Positions 1-8,977 are shown, numbered from the stretch's first letter. The stretch is 32,964 nucleotides of DNA from an uncultured Ruthenibacterium sp. (GCA_944386555.1 CALXBN010000049.1:1-32964); one strand, 5' to 3'. A program made the numbers and translations. Notes: generated from the sequence alone by a model not told the origin.

Positions 1-50
1 GCGTACGAGCGGGCGTTGTATTACAAGTACAAAAAGATCAAAAGCAAAGA

Positions 51-78
51 AGGCTTCCCCGCGGGGAAGCCTTTTTTT
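51..78. terminator. Bidirectional intrinsic terminator
   Basis: A perfect 10-bp stem (AGGCTTCCCC with GGGGAAGCCT, 2-nt loop) is followed by seven T on the plus strand. On the minus strand it is followed by a looser T-rich tract. It ends transcription of a plus-strand gene lying left of the window, and could also serve any minus-strand transcript from the right. A second GC-rich hairpin (about 92-130) lies next to it without a T run. No plus frame has a credible stop codon before the hairpin, so the upstream gene ends outside the window. Confidence 0.85.
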
Positions 79-160
79 GATGCCCGCCCCTGGCCGGCGC
101 GCCGCCGAAGGGGCAGCGGCGCGCCCGGCCTGTGCGGCTGCGGGGCGGCCCGGGCCGCGC

Positions 161-271
161 TCAGTCCTCGCCGGCCTCACTTTCCTCGTTGGTCTCGGCG
201 GGGCCCTGTGCCCACACCAGCCCCACGGCCAGCAGCAGGTTCTCCCAAATTCCTCGCATGGCAGCAGCCAT
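161..271 (-). CDS. Possible small membrane protein (36 aa), weak
   Basis: A short reading frame starts with ATG at 271, preceded by a GAGAGGGG Shine-Dalgarno-like stretch at a usable distance. The peptide has a hydrophobic stretch (about residues 8-21, GIWENLLLAVGLVW) and an acidic tail rich in Glu and Asp. It runs towards the bidirectional terminator at 51-78. No good -35/-10 pair is visible upstream. I do not recognise a family. It is the only plausible content of the 340-base gap between the terminator and the mraZ promoter, and may be chance. Confidence 0.2.
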   Translation of the reverse strand: MAAAMRGIWENLLLAVGLVWAQGPAETNEESEAGED

Positions 272-425
272 CCTGCACACCCCTCTCGGTTTCATTGGCG
301 CCTCATGGGGGCGCTTCATGAAATATACGCGCCGGCCGGGCCCGATATGGCGCCGCCGGCACATTTTTTTGCCGCCCTTTGCCCCGAACCGACAGGGCCT
401 TCAACGGATTTTCACAAAATACCCG

Positions 426-454
426 TTGCATTTTCCGGCCCTTCATCGTATAAT
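426..454 (+). promoter_or_regulatory. SigA-type promoter of the mraZ/dcw operon
   Basis: TTGCAT (426-431) and a perfect TATAAT (449-454) are separated by 17 nt. The expected start site near 461 places the three MraZ boxes at the beginning of the transcript. This is the main promoter for the division and wall cluster. Confidence 0.9.
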
Positions 455-467
455 AGAACCACAGTAG

Positions 468-492
468 TGGGTGAACGTGGGTAAAAGTGGGT
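468..492 (+). promoter_or_regulatory. MraZ operator: three TGGGT boxes at 10-bp spacing
   Basis: TGGGT occurs at 468-472, 478-482 and 488-492, each separated by exactly 5 nt. In E. coli, MraZ binds TGGGN direct repeats with 5-nt spacers downstream of its own promoter and represses the dcw operon. The identical architecture here, just after the -10 box and before the mraZ start, supports autoregulation. No fourth box is seen on either side. Confidence 0.9.
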
Positions 493-519
493 AAAATTTC
501 CGAAGGGAGGGCGGAGAGA

Positions 520-939
520 ATGCTGACCGGCCAGTACGATTACACCATCGACGACAAAGGCCGGCTGAACTTCCCCGCCAAGTTCCGGGAGGAAATGGGG
601 CCCATATTCACAGTGACCCGCTGGCTGGACGGCTGCCTGGTGGCTTTCCCCCAACAGGAGTGGAACCGCCTGGATGAACTGATCGCCGGCAAAAGCCTGG
701 TGAAGTCCCGCAACCTCAAGCGGGTGCTGTACGCCAGCGCCGCTCAGGTGCAGCCGGATAAACAGGGGCGCATCCTGCTGCCCGGCCATTTGCGCACACA
801 CGCAAATCTGGACAAGGATGTGACCATCGTTGGCGTAGGCTCCTATGCCGAAATCTGGGATACCGCCGCATGGCGCAAGCTGGAACAGGATATCCACGAC
901 GATGACCTGGCTGCGGCGATGGAAGAAATGGGGCTGTAA
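520..939 (+). CDS. mraZ: Transcriptional regulator MraZ
   Basis: This is a 139-residue MraZ, the usual length for the family. It is a DNA-binding protein that autoregulates the dcw operon and forms a ring of subunits. Two AbrB/SpoVT-like halves are visible, each with the family DxxxR motif: D11-R15 (DDKGR) and D80-R84 (DKQGR). An in-frame GTG lies at 487, but ATG 520 is preferred. MraZ proteins begin near ML.GQY, and an AAGGGAGG ribosome site (503-510) sits 9 nt upstream of ATG 520. A start at 487 would also fall within the operator. rsmH follows after 3 nt, indicating tight coupling. Confidence 0.95.
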   Translation: MLTGQYDYTIDDKGRLNFPAKFREEMGPIFTVTRWLDGCLVAFPQQEWNRLDELIAGKSLVKSRNLKRVLYASAAQVQPDKQGRILLPGHLRTHANLDKDVTIVGVGSYAEIWDTAAWRKLEQDIHDDDLAAAMEEMGL

Positions 940-942
940 GCC

Positions 943-1866
943 ATGAGTTTTCACCACATCCCTGTCCTCCTCGCGCAGTGCCTTCAGGGCCTGGCCATCC
1001 GGCCGGATGGCATATACCTGGACGGCACCGCGGGCGGGGCAGGGCATTCAAAAGAAATCGCGTCCCGGCTGACTGCCGGACGCCTCATCAGTTTGGACCA
1101 GGATCCGGACGCCGTGGCCGCAGCTACCGCCCGCCTGGCAGGATTGCCTGCCACGGTGGTGCAGGCCAATTTCCGCCAAGCCGACATTGTTCTGGCGCGG
1201 CTGGGGGTGGACCATCTGGACGGCGCGCTGCTGGACCTGGGGGTTTCCAGCCATCAGCTGGACGAGCCCGAGCGGGGCTTCTCGTATCTGGCGGACGCGC
1301 CGCTGGACATGCGCATGAGCCAGCAGGGCCCTACCGCGGCGGACTTGGTGAACACCGCCGGCAGGGAAGAGCTGGCGCGCATCCTGCGGGAGTACGGCGA
1401 AGAGCCCTACGCCTGGCAGATCGCCGGGCGCATCGTGCATCTGCGCCAAAGCGCGCCCATTGTCACCACCGGCCAGCTGGCCGGCGCCGTGGCCGGGGCC
1501 GTGCCGCCGGCCGTGCGCCGCAAGGCCAAAAACCCGGCCCGGCGCACCTTCCAGGCCCTGCGCATTGCCGTCAACGGCGAGTTGGATGCCCTCAGTGAGG
1601 GGCTGGAGGCCATTTTCCGATGCCTCAGCCCCGGCGGGCGGCTGTGCGTGATCACCTTCCATTCGCTGGAAGACCGTCTGGTGAAGCAGCGCTTCCAGCA
1701 GTGGGCCACCGCCTGCACCTGCCCGCCGGAGCTGCCGGTGTGTGTGTGCGGCGGCAAGGCCAAAGCAAAGCTGATCACCCGCAAGCCCATTGAGGCCGAC
1801 GCCGCCGAACAGGCGGAAAACCGGCGCGCCCGCAGCGCCAAACTGCGCATCGCCGAAAAACTGTAA
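943..1866 (+). CDS. rsmH: 16S rRNA (cytosine1402-N4)-methyltransferase RsmH
   Basis: This 307-residue protein is RsmH (MraW), which methylates N4 of C1402 in the 30S P site using SAM. The N-terminal HIPVLL segment and the SAM-binding loop (DGTAGGAGHS, residues 27-36) are canonical. So are the LLDLGVSSHQLD block near residue 100, the FQALRIAVN block and the late TFHSLEDRLVK block. The ATG lies 3 nt after the mraZ stop with no strong ribosome site of its own, so it is probably translated by coupling. The partnership with mraZ at the head of the dcw cluster is nearly universal. Confidence 0.96.
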   Translation: MSFHHIPVLLAQCLQGLAIRPDGIYLDGTAGGAGHSKEIASRLTAGRLISLDQDPDAVAAATARLAGLPATVVQANFRQADIVLARLGVDHLDGALLDLGVSSHQLDEPERGFSYLADAPLDMRMSQQGPTAADLVNTAGREELARILREYGEEPYAWQIAGRIVHLRQSAPIVTTGQLAGAVAGAVPPAVRRKAKNPARRTFQALRIAVNGELDALSEGLEAIFRCLSPGGRLCVITFHSLEDRLVKQRFQQWATACTCPPELPVCVCGGKAKAKLITRKPIEADAAEQAENRRARSAKLRIAEKL

Positions 1867-2017
1867 CCCTCTGCCGACCGGCCCGGACGGGTGCCGGCGG
1901 CGTATCGCGCGGGCAAGGCACGGTCTTTGCCCGCCTCCCGCGGCAGCAAACGGCGGACAAGCCCCCGCCGGGCCGCAGGATTTTGCAAAAGGAATTGCCC
2001 GGAGAGGAGGAGCCGCC

Positions 2018-2500
2018 ATGGCCCAGGAGACTGCCGCTTATGACCTGAATGTATTTGCGCCGCGCCCCAAGCGCCAGCGCCAGCCGCTGCATGTGGTGAA
2101 GAACCCCCGGCCCCGGAAAAAGCTGTTGGGAAAAATTGACCTGAACGCCGTGAAGATTGTAGCCGTGGCCGCCGTGTTTCTGGCGCTGATCTGCAGCGTC
2201 CTGTACGGGCAAACCCGCTCCACCGAACTGACGGCGGAGATCAAGAGCCAGGAGGACACCCTCAGCGAGCTGCAAAGTGATTATCAGTACCTCTCCACGC
2301 AGATCGAGATGAAAACCAACATCAGCGCTGTGGAAGAATATGCCGCCTCTCTGGGGCTGGCCCAAATGGACAGCAGCCAGATTTATTATGTGTACGGCGA
2401 CGAGGAGAACACGGTTACCCGCAGCAAGACGGGGCTGGATAAATTTGCCGACACCGTCACCAAGGGCTTTATGAGCATGATGGAATATTTCACCTCGTAA
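2018..2500 (+). CDS. ftsL: FtsL-like septum protein (bitopic, coiled coil)
   Basis: This 160-residue protein has a basic cytoplasmic N-terminus (residues 1-44, rich in Arg, Lys and Pro). One transmembrane helix follows (about 45-64), then an extracellular coiled coil (about 68-100) and an AVEEYAASLGLA segment typical of FtsL/DivIC proteins. FtsL forms a complex with DivIC and FtsQ/DivIB that activates FtsW and the septal PBP. Sequence conservation in this family is low, so the call rests on topology and on position between rsmH and the PBP gene. The reading frame is open further upstream, but ATG 2018 has a strong ribosome site (GGAGAGGAGG, 2001-2010). The C-terminal extension of about 45 residues beyond the coiled coil is longer than in B. 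subtilis FtsL. Confidence 0.82.
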   Translation: MAQETAAYDLNVFAPRPKRQRQPLHVVKNPRPRKKLLGKIDLNAVKIVAVAAVFLALICSVLYGQTRSTELTAEIKSQEDTLSELQSDYQYLSTQIEMKTNISAVEEYAASLGLAQMDSSQIYYVYGDEENTVTRSKTGLDKFADTVTKGFMSMMEYFTS

Positions 2501-2574
2501 GTTCGTATGGATGATTGAGGGCTGGGCGCATGCCTGGCCCAGGCCGCCCTGCGGGCGGCATGGAACGGTATCAC

Positions 2575-2609
2575 GGCCCGGCGAACCGCAAGGAAGGCCG
2601 GGCCCTTTT
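2575..2609 (+). terminator. Terminator-like hairpin / possible attenuator between ftsL and the PBP gene
   Basis: GGCCCGGC (2575-2582) pairs with GCCGGGCC (2597-2604), and a C and four T follow. A smaller hairpin (2543-2559, GCCGCCC with GGGCGGC) precedes it. Neither has a long T tract and no promoter is seen before the PBP start at 2640, so at most partial termination is expected. Confidence 0.4.
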
Positions 2610-2639
2610 CTATGGGCCTGCAGCCCCACAGGTGATAGC

Positions 2640-4976
2640 ATGAATCGACCCAACGACCCCCGTGCCCCGCGCACGCCGCAAGGAAAACAACCGGATGACA
2701 GCCGCTCCCGGCAGACGCCGCTGCAGGTTTCGCGCAGCATGCGCATCCGCGCCGGTGTTGTAGCCGGCCTGGTCATTGCCTTTTTCGGCGTGCTGGTATA
2801 TGTTTTGTATATTTACCAGATCCGCGACACGCAGCGCTACAGCACCGCAGCCATGAACCAGCAGCTGGCCGACGAAACCATTGCCCCGAACCGCGGCACC
2901 ATTTATGATGCCAATATGAAGGTACTGGCTCAGTCCAGCACGGTGTGGACGGTGGTGGCGGCCCCCTCTACGCTGGCAGAGGCAGAAACGGATTTGAGCG
3001 CGCTGGCCTCCAAACTGGCCGAACTGCTGGAGATGGACTACGAGAGTGTTTATGCGCGCCTGACGGCGACAAACGACGAAGGAGCGCTGACCAATTACCA
3101 GATCATCAAGCGGCAGGTGGAAAAACCCGTGGCCGACGCCATCACCAGCTACATCAGCGAATACAATGCCCAGCGGGAGAGCAATTATATCTCCGGCATC
3201 ACACTGGAACAATCCTCTAAACGGTATTACCCCTACGGCAATTTTGCCTCGACGGTGCTGGGCTTCATCAATGTGGACGGCGACGGGGTCATCGGGCTGG
3301 AGCGCCGCTACAATGATGTGCTGAAAGGTACCCCGGGCCGGGTGGTGCGCCCCCAGAACGCCGTGGGCTATGATCTGCCCGGGACGGAATACGAAACCAT
3401 GTATGATGCCCAGGACGGCAACAGCCTGGTGCTGACCATCGACGAGACCATTCAGCAGATCGTGGAAAAGCATCTGTCTGCCGCGGTGGAGCAGTACAGC
3501 GTCAGCAATCGCGGCGTGGGCATTGTGATGAACGTAAACACCGGTGAGATCCTGGCCATGAGCACCAAGCCGGACTATGACCTGAATGACCCTTATACCA
3601 TTGTGGACCCTACGGTTTCGGCCTATGTGGACAGCCTGACCGGTGAGGATAAAAGCAGTGCCCAAACCGAGGCGTGGTTCGCCCAGTGGCGCAACAAGGC
3701 CGTGTCGGACATCTATTTCCCGGGGTCGGTGTTTAAGCCCGTCACAACGGCCATGGCCCTGGACAGCGGCGTGGCAAGCCTGGACACCACCTTCGTCTGC
3801 TCGGGAACGTATACGCTGGACGGCCATACCTATGCCTGCGCGGGCCATCATGCCACCGGGCCCATCGCTTTGCCGGATGCACTGAACGTATCCTGCAACC
3901 CGTACTATATCCAGCTGGGCCTGACCATCGGCCCGGAGATTTTCAACGATTATATGGAGGCATTCGGCTTCCAGGAGCGCACGGGCATTGACATGGACGA
4001 TGAGGCCCTTACACAGACGGCCAGCCTGGAGCGTTTGCAGAGCGTGCCCATCGACCTGGCTTCGTCCTCTTTCGGCCAAACCACTGCCGTCACGCCCATC
4101 CAGATGATCACTGCTTTTTCTGCCGTGGTGAACGGCGGCAAGCTGGTGCAGCCCCATGTGGTCAAACAGGTGCTGGATCCCTCCGGCAACGTGGTGGAGG
4201 AGGTGGGCACCACCGTCAAGCGCCAGGTGATCAGTGAGGAGGTCAGCAGCACCATCTCTGCCATCCTGGAGGAAAGCGTGGCGTCCGGACACGGCAACAA
4301 GGCCTATGTGGCCGGATATAAAGTGGGCGGTAAATCGGGTACCAGCCAGAAAAACCAGGGCATCAGCGGCGATGATGAGGAACAGACCTATGTGGCTTCC
4401 TTCATCGGCTTTGCCCCGGCAGACGATCCGGAGATCGCCGTGCTGGTGTTCCTGGATGAGCCCCATGCCTCCACCACCTTCGGCGGCAGCCTGTGCGGCC
4501 CCGCCGTGCAGAAGATCATGAAGGAAGTGCTGCCCTACCTGGGCTATGCCCCGGAGTATACCGCCGAGGAAGCCGCCATGCTGGAAGTGAACGTGCCCAA
4601 CCTGGCCGGCCAGACCGTAGATGCGGCCAGTACCACCCTGGTGGCCCAGGGCCTGGATTATGAGGCAGTGGGCGCAGGGGCTGCCGTGGTCAGCCAGTAT
4701 CCGGCGGCGGGGACCAAAGTGCTGCCGGACTCCACGATCATCCTGTACACGGAAGAAGGGGCCGAGGCCACCGTGGTGATGCCGGATCTGTCCGGCATGA
4801 CGGGCACGCAGGTACAACAGGCCCTGAAGGCTGTCAACCTGAATATGTCGGCTTCCGGCGGCGATTACACGGACACCACCATGCGCGCTATGTACCAGAA
4901 TGTGGCCGCCGGCACCGAAGTGCCGCTGGGAACTGTGATCGAAGTGGAATTCGGCAACCCCAATTTGACGGAATAA
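2640..4976 (+). CDS. Class B penicillin-binding protein with two PASTA domains (FtsI/PBP2x/SpoVD type)
   Basis: This 778-residue membrane-anchored DD-transpeptidase cross-links septal or spore peptidoglycan. A basic N-terminus and one transmembrane helix (about residues 36-60) lead into the dimerisation domain (APNRGTIYD). The transpeptidase domain follows, with catalytic S363xxK366 (GSVFK), S418-C-N and K565-S-G-T. Two PASTA domains are at about 650-707 and 711-775. The frame is open back to 2511, but ATG 2640 has AGGTGA just upstream and gives a normal short cytoplasmic tail. Position after ftsL matches both ftsI (division) and spoVD (sporulation) in Firmicutes. PASTA domains occur in both PBP2x and SpoVD, so the sequence alone does not choose. 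The ftsL and ftsW neighbours favour a division role. Confidence 0.93.
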   Translation: MNRPNDPRAPRTPQGKQPDDSRSRQTPLQVSRSMRIRAGVVAGLVIAFFGVLVYVLYIYQIRDTQRYSTAAMNQQLADETIAPNRGTIYDANMKVLAQSSTVWTVVAAPSTLAEAETDLSALASKLAELLEMDYESVYARLTATNDEGALTNYQIIKRQVEKPVADAITSYISEYNAQRESNYISGITLEQSSKRYYPYGNFASTVLGFINVDGDGVIGLERRYNDVLKGTPGRVVRPQNAVGYDLPGTEYETMYDAQDGNSLVLTIDETIQQIVEKHLSAAVEQYSVSNRGVGIVMNVNTGEILAMSTKPDYDLNDPYTIVDPTVSAYVDSLTGEDKSSAQTEAWFAQWRNKAVSDIYFPGSVFKPVTTAMALDSGVASLDTTFVCSGTYTLDGHTYACAGHHATGPIALPDALNVSCNPYYIQLGLTIGPEIFNDYMEAFGFQERTGIDMDDEALTQTASLERLQSVPIDLASSSFGQTTAVTPIQMITAFSAVVNGGKLVQPHVVKQVLDPSGNVVEEVGTTVKRQVISEEVSSTISAILEESVASGHGNKAYVAGYKVGGKSGTSQKNQGISGDDEEQTYVASFIGFAPADDPEIAVLVFLDEPHASTTFGGSLCGPAVQKIMKEVLPYLGYAPEYTAEEAAMLEVNVPNLAGQTVDAASTTLVAQGLDYEAVGAGAAVVSQYPAAGTKVLPDSTIILYTEEGAEATVVMPDLSGMTGTQVQQALKAVNLNMSASGGDYTDTTMRAMYQNVAAGTEVPLGTVIEVEFGNPNLTE

Positions 4977-5001
4977 CCGCAAGAGAGAAGGGAATCTCCA
5001 T

Positions 5002-6450
5002 ATGGAATTGCATACGTTGTTCGCCGGTGTGGATTACACCGGAACCCTGCCCGACGGGCAGGCAACCCTGGTGACCCAGGACTCCCGCCGGGCGGGCCCC
5101 GGCGCGGTGTTTGTGTGCGCCAAGGGGCGCACGGCAGACGGCCATGATTTCGCCCGCAAAGCGCTGGAAGCGGGCGCGGTGTGCATTGTGACCGAGCGCC
5201 CGCTGGGCCTGCCCCGGGAGGTGACCGTGGAAAACGGGCGCAAAGCCTACGCGCTGCTGTGCCAGAATTATTTCGGCAACCCCGCGCAGCAGCTGAAGCT
5301 GGTGGCTGTCACGGGAACCAACGGAAAAACCACCGTCTCCACCCTGATCAAACAGATCATCGAGCACACAGGCCATAAGGCCGGGCTCATCGGCACCATC
5401 CATACGGAGATCGACCAGATGGAGGTGCCGGCCAAGTTTACCACCCCTGAAGCGTGGGATCTGGCCGCCCTTCTGGCCCGCATGGCTGCCGCAGGATGCG
5501 AGTACGCGGTGATGGAGGCGTCCAGCCAGGCGCTGGATCAGATGCGCCTGTGGGGCCTGGCCTTTGAGGTGGGGGTGTTCACCAATCTCACCCAGGATCA
5601 TCTGGACTACCATGGCGATTTCGAGCACTACTATCTGGCGAAAAAGAGCCTGTTCGATCAGGTAAAGGCCATGGTGGTGAACGCCGACGACCCCTGGGGC
5701 CGCCGGCTGTTGGCTGAAAAGCCGAATGTGCCGGCCATCACATTCTCCGACAGGGACGATACGGCTGATTACACGGCCAAGAATATCCGCCTGTCGGCTG
5801 CGGGCGTCAAATTTGAGATGGTAGGCAAAAGCTTTATCCAGCGCATCCGGTTCCCGATGCCCGGGGCCTATTCGGTACACAATGCCATGGCAGCCGCCGC
5901 TGCGGCTATCGCGCTGGGAATCCCGGCCCATCAGGCGGCGCTGGCGCTGTCGGCCACCAAAGGCGTGCGTGGCCGGTGCGAGGTGCTGTACGCAGGGGAT
6001 TTCACCGTTCTGTGTGACTTTGCCCACACAGGGGACGCCATTGAGAAGGTGCTTTCAGGGATCGCGCCTTTTGTAGAGGGCCGCCTGGTGGTGCTGTTCG
6101 GCTGTGCGGGCGAGCGGGATGCCCAAAAAAGGCCGCAGATGGGGCAAGCAGTTGTCCAATATGCCGATTTTGCGATTCTCACCTCGGATAATCCCCGCAA
6201 AGAAGACCCCTGTGCTATAATGGAAGATGTGGAGCCGGTGCTGAAGGCTTCCGGCAAGCCCTATTGGAAGATCCTGGACAGGCGCGAGGCTGTGGAACGC
6301 GCCCTGGAAATGCTGCGCAAAGGCGATGTGCTGGTGCTGTGCGGCAAAGGCCATGAGGACTACCAGGCCATCGACGGGGTGACCATCTATCTGGATGAGC
6401 ACCGCATCGTACACGACTGGCTGGCGGCCAGGGGGCTGGCCGCGGAATAA
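5002..6450 (+). CDS. murE: UDP-MurNAc-tripeptide ligase MurE (meso-diaminopimelate type)
   Basis: This 482-residue cytoplasmic Mur ligase adds the third stem-peptide residue to UDP-MurNAc-L-Ala-D-Glu using ATP. The ATP loop TGTNGKTT lies at residues 104-111. The motif DNPR (396-399) is the known signature of meso-DAP-adding MurE, whereas Lys-adding enzymes differ there, so DAP-type peptidoglycan is predicted. A ribosome site (AGAAGGGA) precedes ATG 5002. The gene lies 25 nt after the PBP gene and 21 nt before murF. The N-terminal UDP-binding domain is visibly paralogous to that of MurF (shared CxKG.RADGHD-like block). Confidence 0.96.
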   Translation: MELHTLFAGVDYTGTLPDGQATLVTQDSRRAGPGAVFVCAKGRTADGHDFARKALEAGAVCIVTERPLGLPREVTVENGRKAYALLCQNYFGNPAQQLKLVAVTGTNGKTTVSTLIKQIIEHTGHKAGLIGTIHTEIDQMEVPAKFTTPEAWDLAALLARMAAAGCEYAVMEASSQALDQMRLWGLAFEVGVFTNLTQDHLDYHGDFEHYYLAKKSLFDQVKAMVVNADDPWGRRLLAEKPNVPAITFSDRDDTADYTAKNIRLSAAGVKFEMVGKSFIQRIRFPMPGAYSVHNAMAAAAAAIALGIPAHQAALALSATKGVRGRCEVLYAGDFTVLCDFAHTGDAIEKVLSGIAPFVEGRLVVLFGCAGERDAQKRPQMGQAVVQYADFAILTSDNPRKEDPCAIMEDVEPVLKASGKPYWKILDRREAVERALEMLRKGDVLVLCGKGHEDYQAIDGVTIYLDEHRIVHDWLAARGLAAE

Positions 6451-6471
6451 ACCCGAAAGGGGAGAGAGAAC

Positions 6472-7860
6472 GTGCAGCCAACCAAAGCGAGCGTCCTGTG
6501 CGCTGGCCTGGGCACATTGGCAGGAGACCCGGCCGTTGCGGCGGTCGTTACCGACAATCGTGCCGCCGGGCCCGGAAGCCTGTTTGTGTGCATCAAAGGA
6601 GAACGGGCGGACGGCCATGATTACGCTGCAGCCGCCCTGGCGGCCGGCGCAGTGGGCATTCTGGCCCAACATCCGGTGGAGGGCGTGCCCGCCGGGCAGA
6701 CCATTCTGGTAGCGGACCCTCTGGATGCCATGATCCGTATGGGGGCCAACTACCGGGCGCTGTTTTCCCCGGTGGTGGCAGGTGTCACCGGCAGCGTGGG
6801 GAAAACTACTACCAAGGAGTTCTGCTACGCGGTGTTTTCCGCCTTTGGCAAAACCCTGAAAACCGAGGGAAACCAAAACAATGAAATCGGCTGCCCCAAC
6901 ACGCTGCTGCGCCTGGATGATTCGATTCGCTACGCTGTAGTGGAAATGGGTATGCAAGGGCGCGGAGAGATTGAAAAACTTGCCCTGGCGGCCCGGCCCG
7001 CTGGGGCTGTGATCACCGGCGTGGGAGTGGCCCACCTGCAGCAGCTGGGTACAAGGGAGAATATCCTGGCGGCAAAAATGGAGATCTGCGCCGGCCTGCC
7101 CGACGGCGCGCCGCTGGCGGTGAACGGGGACAACGACCTGCTGCCCGGCGCCCCGGCGCCCCGGGGCATTCGTAAGGTGCTGTTTGCCCTGGACAATCCG
7201 TCCGCCGCAGTGCGCGGCGCGGATCTGCATGCGGCGCCCGGGCCGGACGGCGCGCCGGGTACGGCGTTCACCATCCTGGACGGCGAAGCGGGCCGATACA
7301 GGGCGTTTATTCCGGCGGTGGGCCGCCATAATGTGATGGATGCCCTGGCCGCGTGGACGCTGGCCACCCGCCTGGGGATTGAACCGGCCGGCGCTGCCGC
7401 CGCGCTGGCGGGCTTTGCCACCACCGGGCACCGCCAGCATGTGGCGGTACACGGGGGCATCACCGTCATTGAGGACTGCTACAACGCCAACCCCGACAGT
7501 ATGGCCGCCGGGCTGTCGGCCCTGGCCCAGTACCGGGTGACGGGGCGGCGCATTGCGGTTCTGGGGGACATGTTTGAGCTGGGCCCCGCCGAAGAGGCGT
7601 CTCACCGGGCTGTCGGGCGCTTGTGCGCCGAATGCGGCGTGGACCTGGTGCTGGCTGCGGGACGCGCCAGCCGCGTCCTGGTGCAGGAGGCCCGGGCGGC
7701 CGGGGTGCCGGCCCGCCATTATGACGGCCTGCCGGCGCTGACAACGGCCCTGGCCGCCGAGGCGCGGCCCGGGGATGCAGTGCTGGTGAAAGCCAGCCAT
7801 GGAATGGGGTACAGCCGTCTGCTGTCGGATTTCTACGCCGCGCTGGACGGGAACAGATAA
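6472..7860 (+). CDS. murF: UDP-MurNAc-tripeptide:D-Ala-D-Ala ligase MurF
   Basis: This 462-residue Mur ligase adds D-Ala-D-Ala to UDP-MurNAc-tripeptide, completing the soluble pentapeptide precursor. The ATP loop TGSVGKTT is at residues 106-113. The GNQNNEIGCP block and the DCYNANPDSM block are typical of MurF. The start is GTG 6472, supported by an AAAGGGGAGAGAG ribosome site 4-15 nt upstream; no ATG in frame is nearer. The C-terminal domain (about 320-462) is typical of the family. It follows murE by 21 nt. Confidence 0.95.
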   Translation: MQPTKASVLCAGLGTLAGDPAVAAVVTDNRAAGPGSLFVCIKGERADGHDYAAAALAAGAVGILAQHPVEGVPAGQTILVADPLDAMIRMGANYRALFSPVVAGVTGSVGKTTTKEFCYAVFSAFGKTLKTEGNQNNEIGCPNTLLRLDDSIRYAVVEMGMQGRGEIEKLALAARPAGAVITGVGVAHLQQLGTRENILAAKMEICAGLPDGAPLAVNGDNDLLPGAPAPRGIRKVLFALDNPSAAVRGADLHAAPGPDGAPGTAFTILDGEAGRYRAFIPAVGRHNVMDALAAWTLATRLGIEPAGAAAALAGFATTGHRQHVAVHGGITVIEDCYNANPDSMAAGLSALAQYRVTGRRIAVLGDMFELGPAEEASHRAVGRLCAECGVDLVLAAGRASRVLVQEARAAGVPARHYDGLPALTTALAAEARPGDAVLVKASHGMGYSRLLSDFYAALDGNR

Positions 7861-7906
7861 AGGCAGATCAAAAAGCGGGAGGGGATTCCCGCGGGGAGTT
7901 GAGGAA

Positions 7907-8935
7907 ATGGAACGTTTGGCATTGCTGGCGGCCGCTTTCGGGGCCATGCTTCTGACAGCGGTTTCAGGGCTGGCGATCATACCGGCACTGCATCGGCTGC
8001 ATTTCGGGCAGACCATTAAGGAGATTGGCCCTACCTGGCACCAGGGCAAGAACGGCACGCCCACCATGGGCGGGCTGACCTTTTACCTGGGCGCGCTGGG
8101 CGGCGCCGCGGCCGGATATGCCACGCTGGCTGTCAGCCTGCCCGGCCTGCTGGGCGGCATGGCCTCCCAGGGCACGGTGCGGCTTATTGTCAGCCTGCTG
8201 ACGGCCTATGCCTTCGGCCTGGTGGGGTTCCTGGATGATTACATCAAGGTGGCCAAAAAACGCAACCTGGGCCTGAAAGCCCGCTACAAGATCGCAGCGC
8301 AGATCCTGATCACAGGGGCCTTTTTGGCTTCACTGCAGCTGAACGGCACACTGAATACCGCCGTCAGCCTGCCGCTGGTCGGCGTGGTGGATTTCGGGTA
8401 CTTCTACTATCCGATTTCGTTTTTCCTGATCATCGGTATGGTGAATGCCGTCAATCTTACCGACGGCATCGACGGCCTGGCGTCCAGCGTCACGTTCCTG
8501 GTGATGCTGGGGTTCATGTTTATGGCCAGCTGGCTGGGCCATACTGATATGGCCCTGTTTGCGGCGGCGGTGGCCGGCGGCTGCGCGGGCTTCCTGGCGT
8601 GGAACTTTTACCCCGCCCGCTGCTTCATGGGGGATACGGGCAGCATGTTTCTGGGCGGCGCTGTGGTGGCCGCGGCTTACGGCATCGGCCATCCGGAGCT
8701 TTTGTGCTTTTTCGGCATTGTCTATCTGGCCGAAGCGTTCAGCGTGATCCTCCAGGTGCTGTATTTTCGCTATACCAAACGCAAATACGGCCAGGGTCGC
8801 CGCATTTTCAAAATGAGCCCCATCCACCATCATTTCGAAATGTGCGGATGGAGCGAGGTAAAAATCGTCTCCGTCTTTTCCATTGTCACCATCAGTTTTG
8901 TGTTTCTGGGGTGCCTGTACATGTACCTGTCATAA
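7907..8935 (+). CDS. mraY: Phospho-MurNAc-pentapeptide transferase MraY
   Basis: This 342-residue polytopic membrane enzyme transfers phospho-MurNAc-pentapeptide to undecaprenyl phosphate, making lipid I. Family motifs are present: GTPTMGG near the N-terminus, FLDDYIKV (Asp pair), NAVNLTDGIDGLA, GDTGSMFLGG, and the C-terminal SPIHHHFE histidine motif. About ten hydrophobic segments fit the family. The frame is open to 7799 inside murF, but ATG 7907 is preceded by a purine-rich GGGGAGTTGAGG and gives the standard N-terminus. A small 6-bp hairpin (7875-7892) lies in the 46-nt gap after murF. In most dcw clusters murD follows; here ftsW starts 42 nt later. Confidence 0.96.
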   Translation: MERLALLAAAFGAMLLTAVSGLAIIPALHRLHFGQTIKEIGPTWHQGKNGTPTMGGLTFYLGALGGAAAGYATLAVSLPGLLGGMASQGTVRLIVSLLTAYAFGLVGFLDDYIKVAKKRNLGLKARYKIAAQILITGAFLASLQLNGTLNTAVSLPLVGVVDFGYFYYPISFFLIIGMVNAVNLTDGIDGLASSVTFLVMLGFMFMASWLGHTDMALFAAAVAGGCAGFLAWNFYPARCFMGDTGSMFLGGAVVAAAYGIGHPELLCFFGIVYLAEAFSVILQVLYFRYTKRKYGQGRRIFKMSPIHHHFEMCGWSEVKIVSVFSIVTISFVFLGCLYMYLS

Positions 8936-8977
8936 GAACGCCTCCCGGAACAACAGCGCCGGCAAAGGAGGGCGCCT

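Noticed and set aside
77..484. Open plus-strand frames of 101-135 codons before mraZ
   Set aside because: They run through the terminator, the GC-rich hairpin, the promoter and part of the operator; composition is unlike a protein and there is no ribosome site.
2610..4982. 790-codon minus-strand frame opposite the PBP gene
   Set aside because: It mirrors the PBP gene; GC-rich codon use leaves antisense frames open. The His/Gly/Gln-rich translation has no recognisable domain.
6055..8067. 670-codon minus-strand frame opposite murE and murF
   Set aside because: Antisense shadow of two well-supported Mur ligases.
8936..8977. Remnant of murD between mraY and ftsW
   Set aside because: The gap is only 42 nt and holds just the ftsW ribosome site; no murD fragment can be read.
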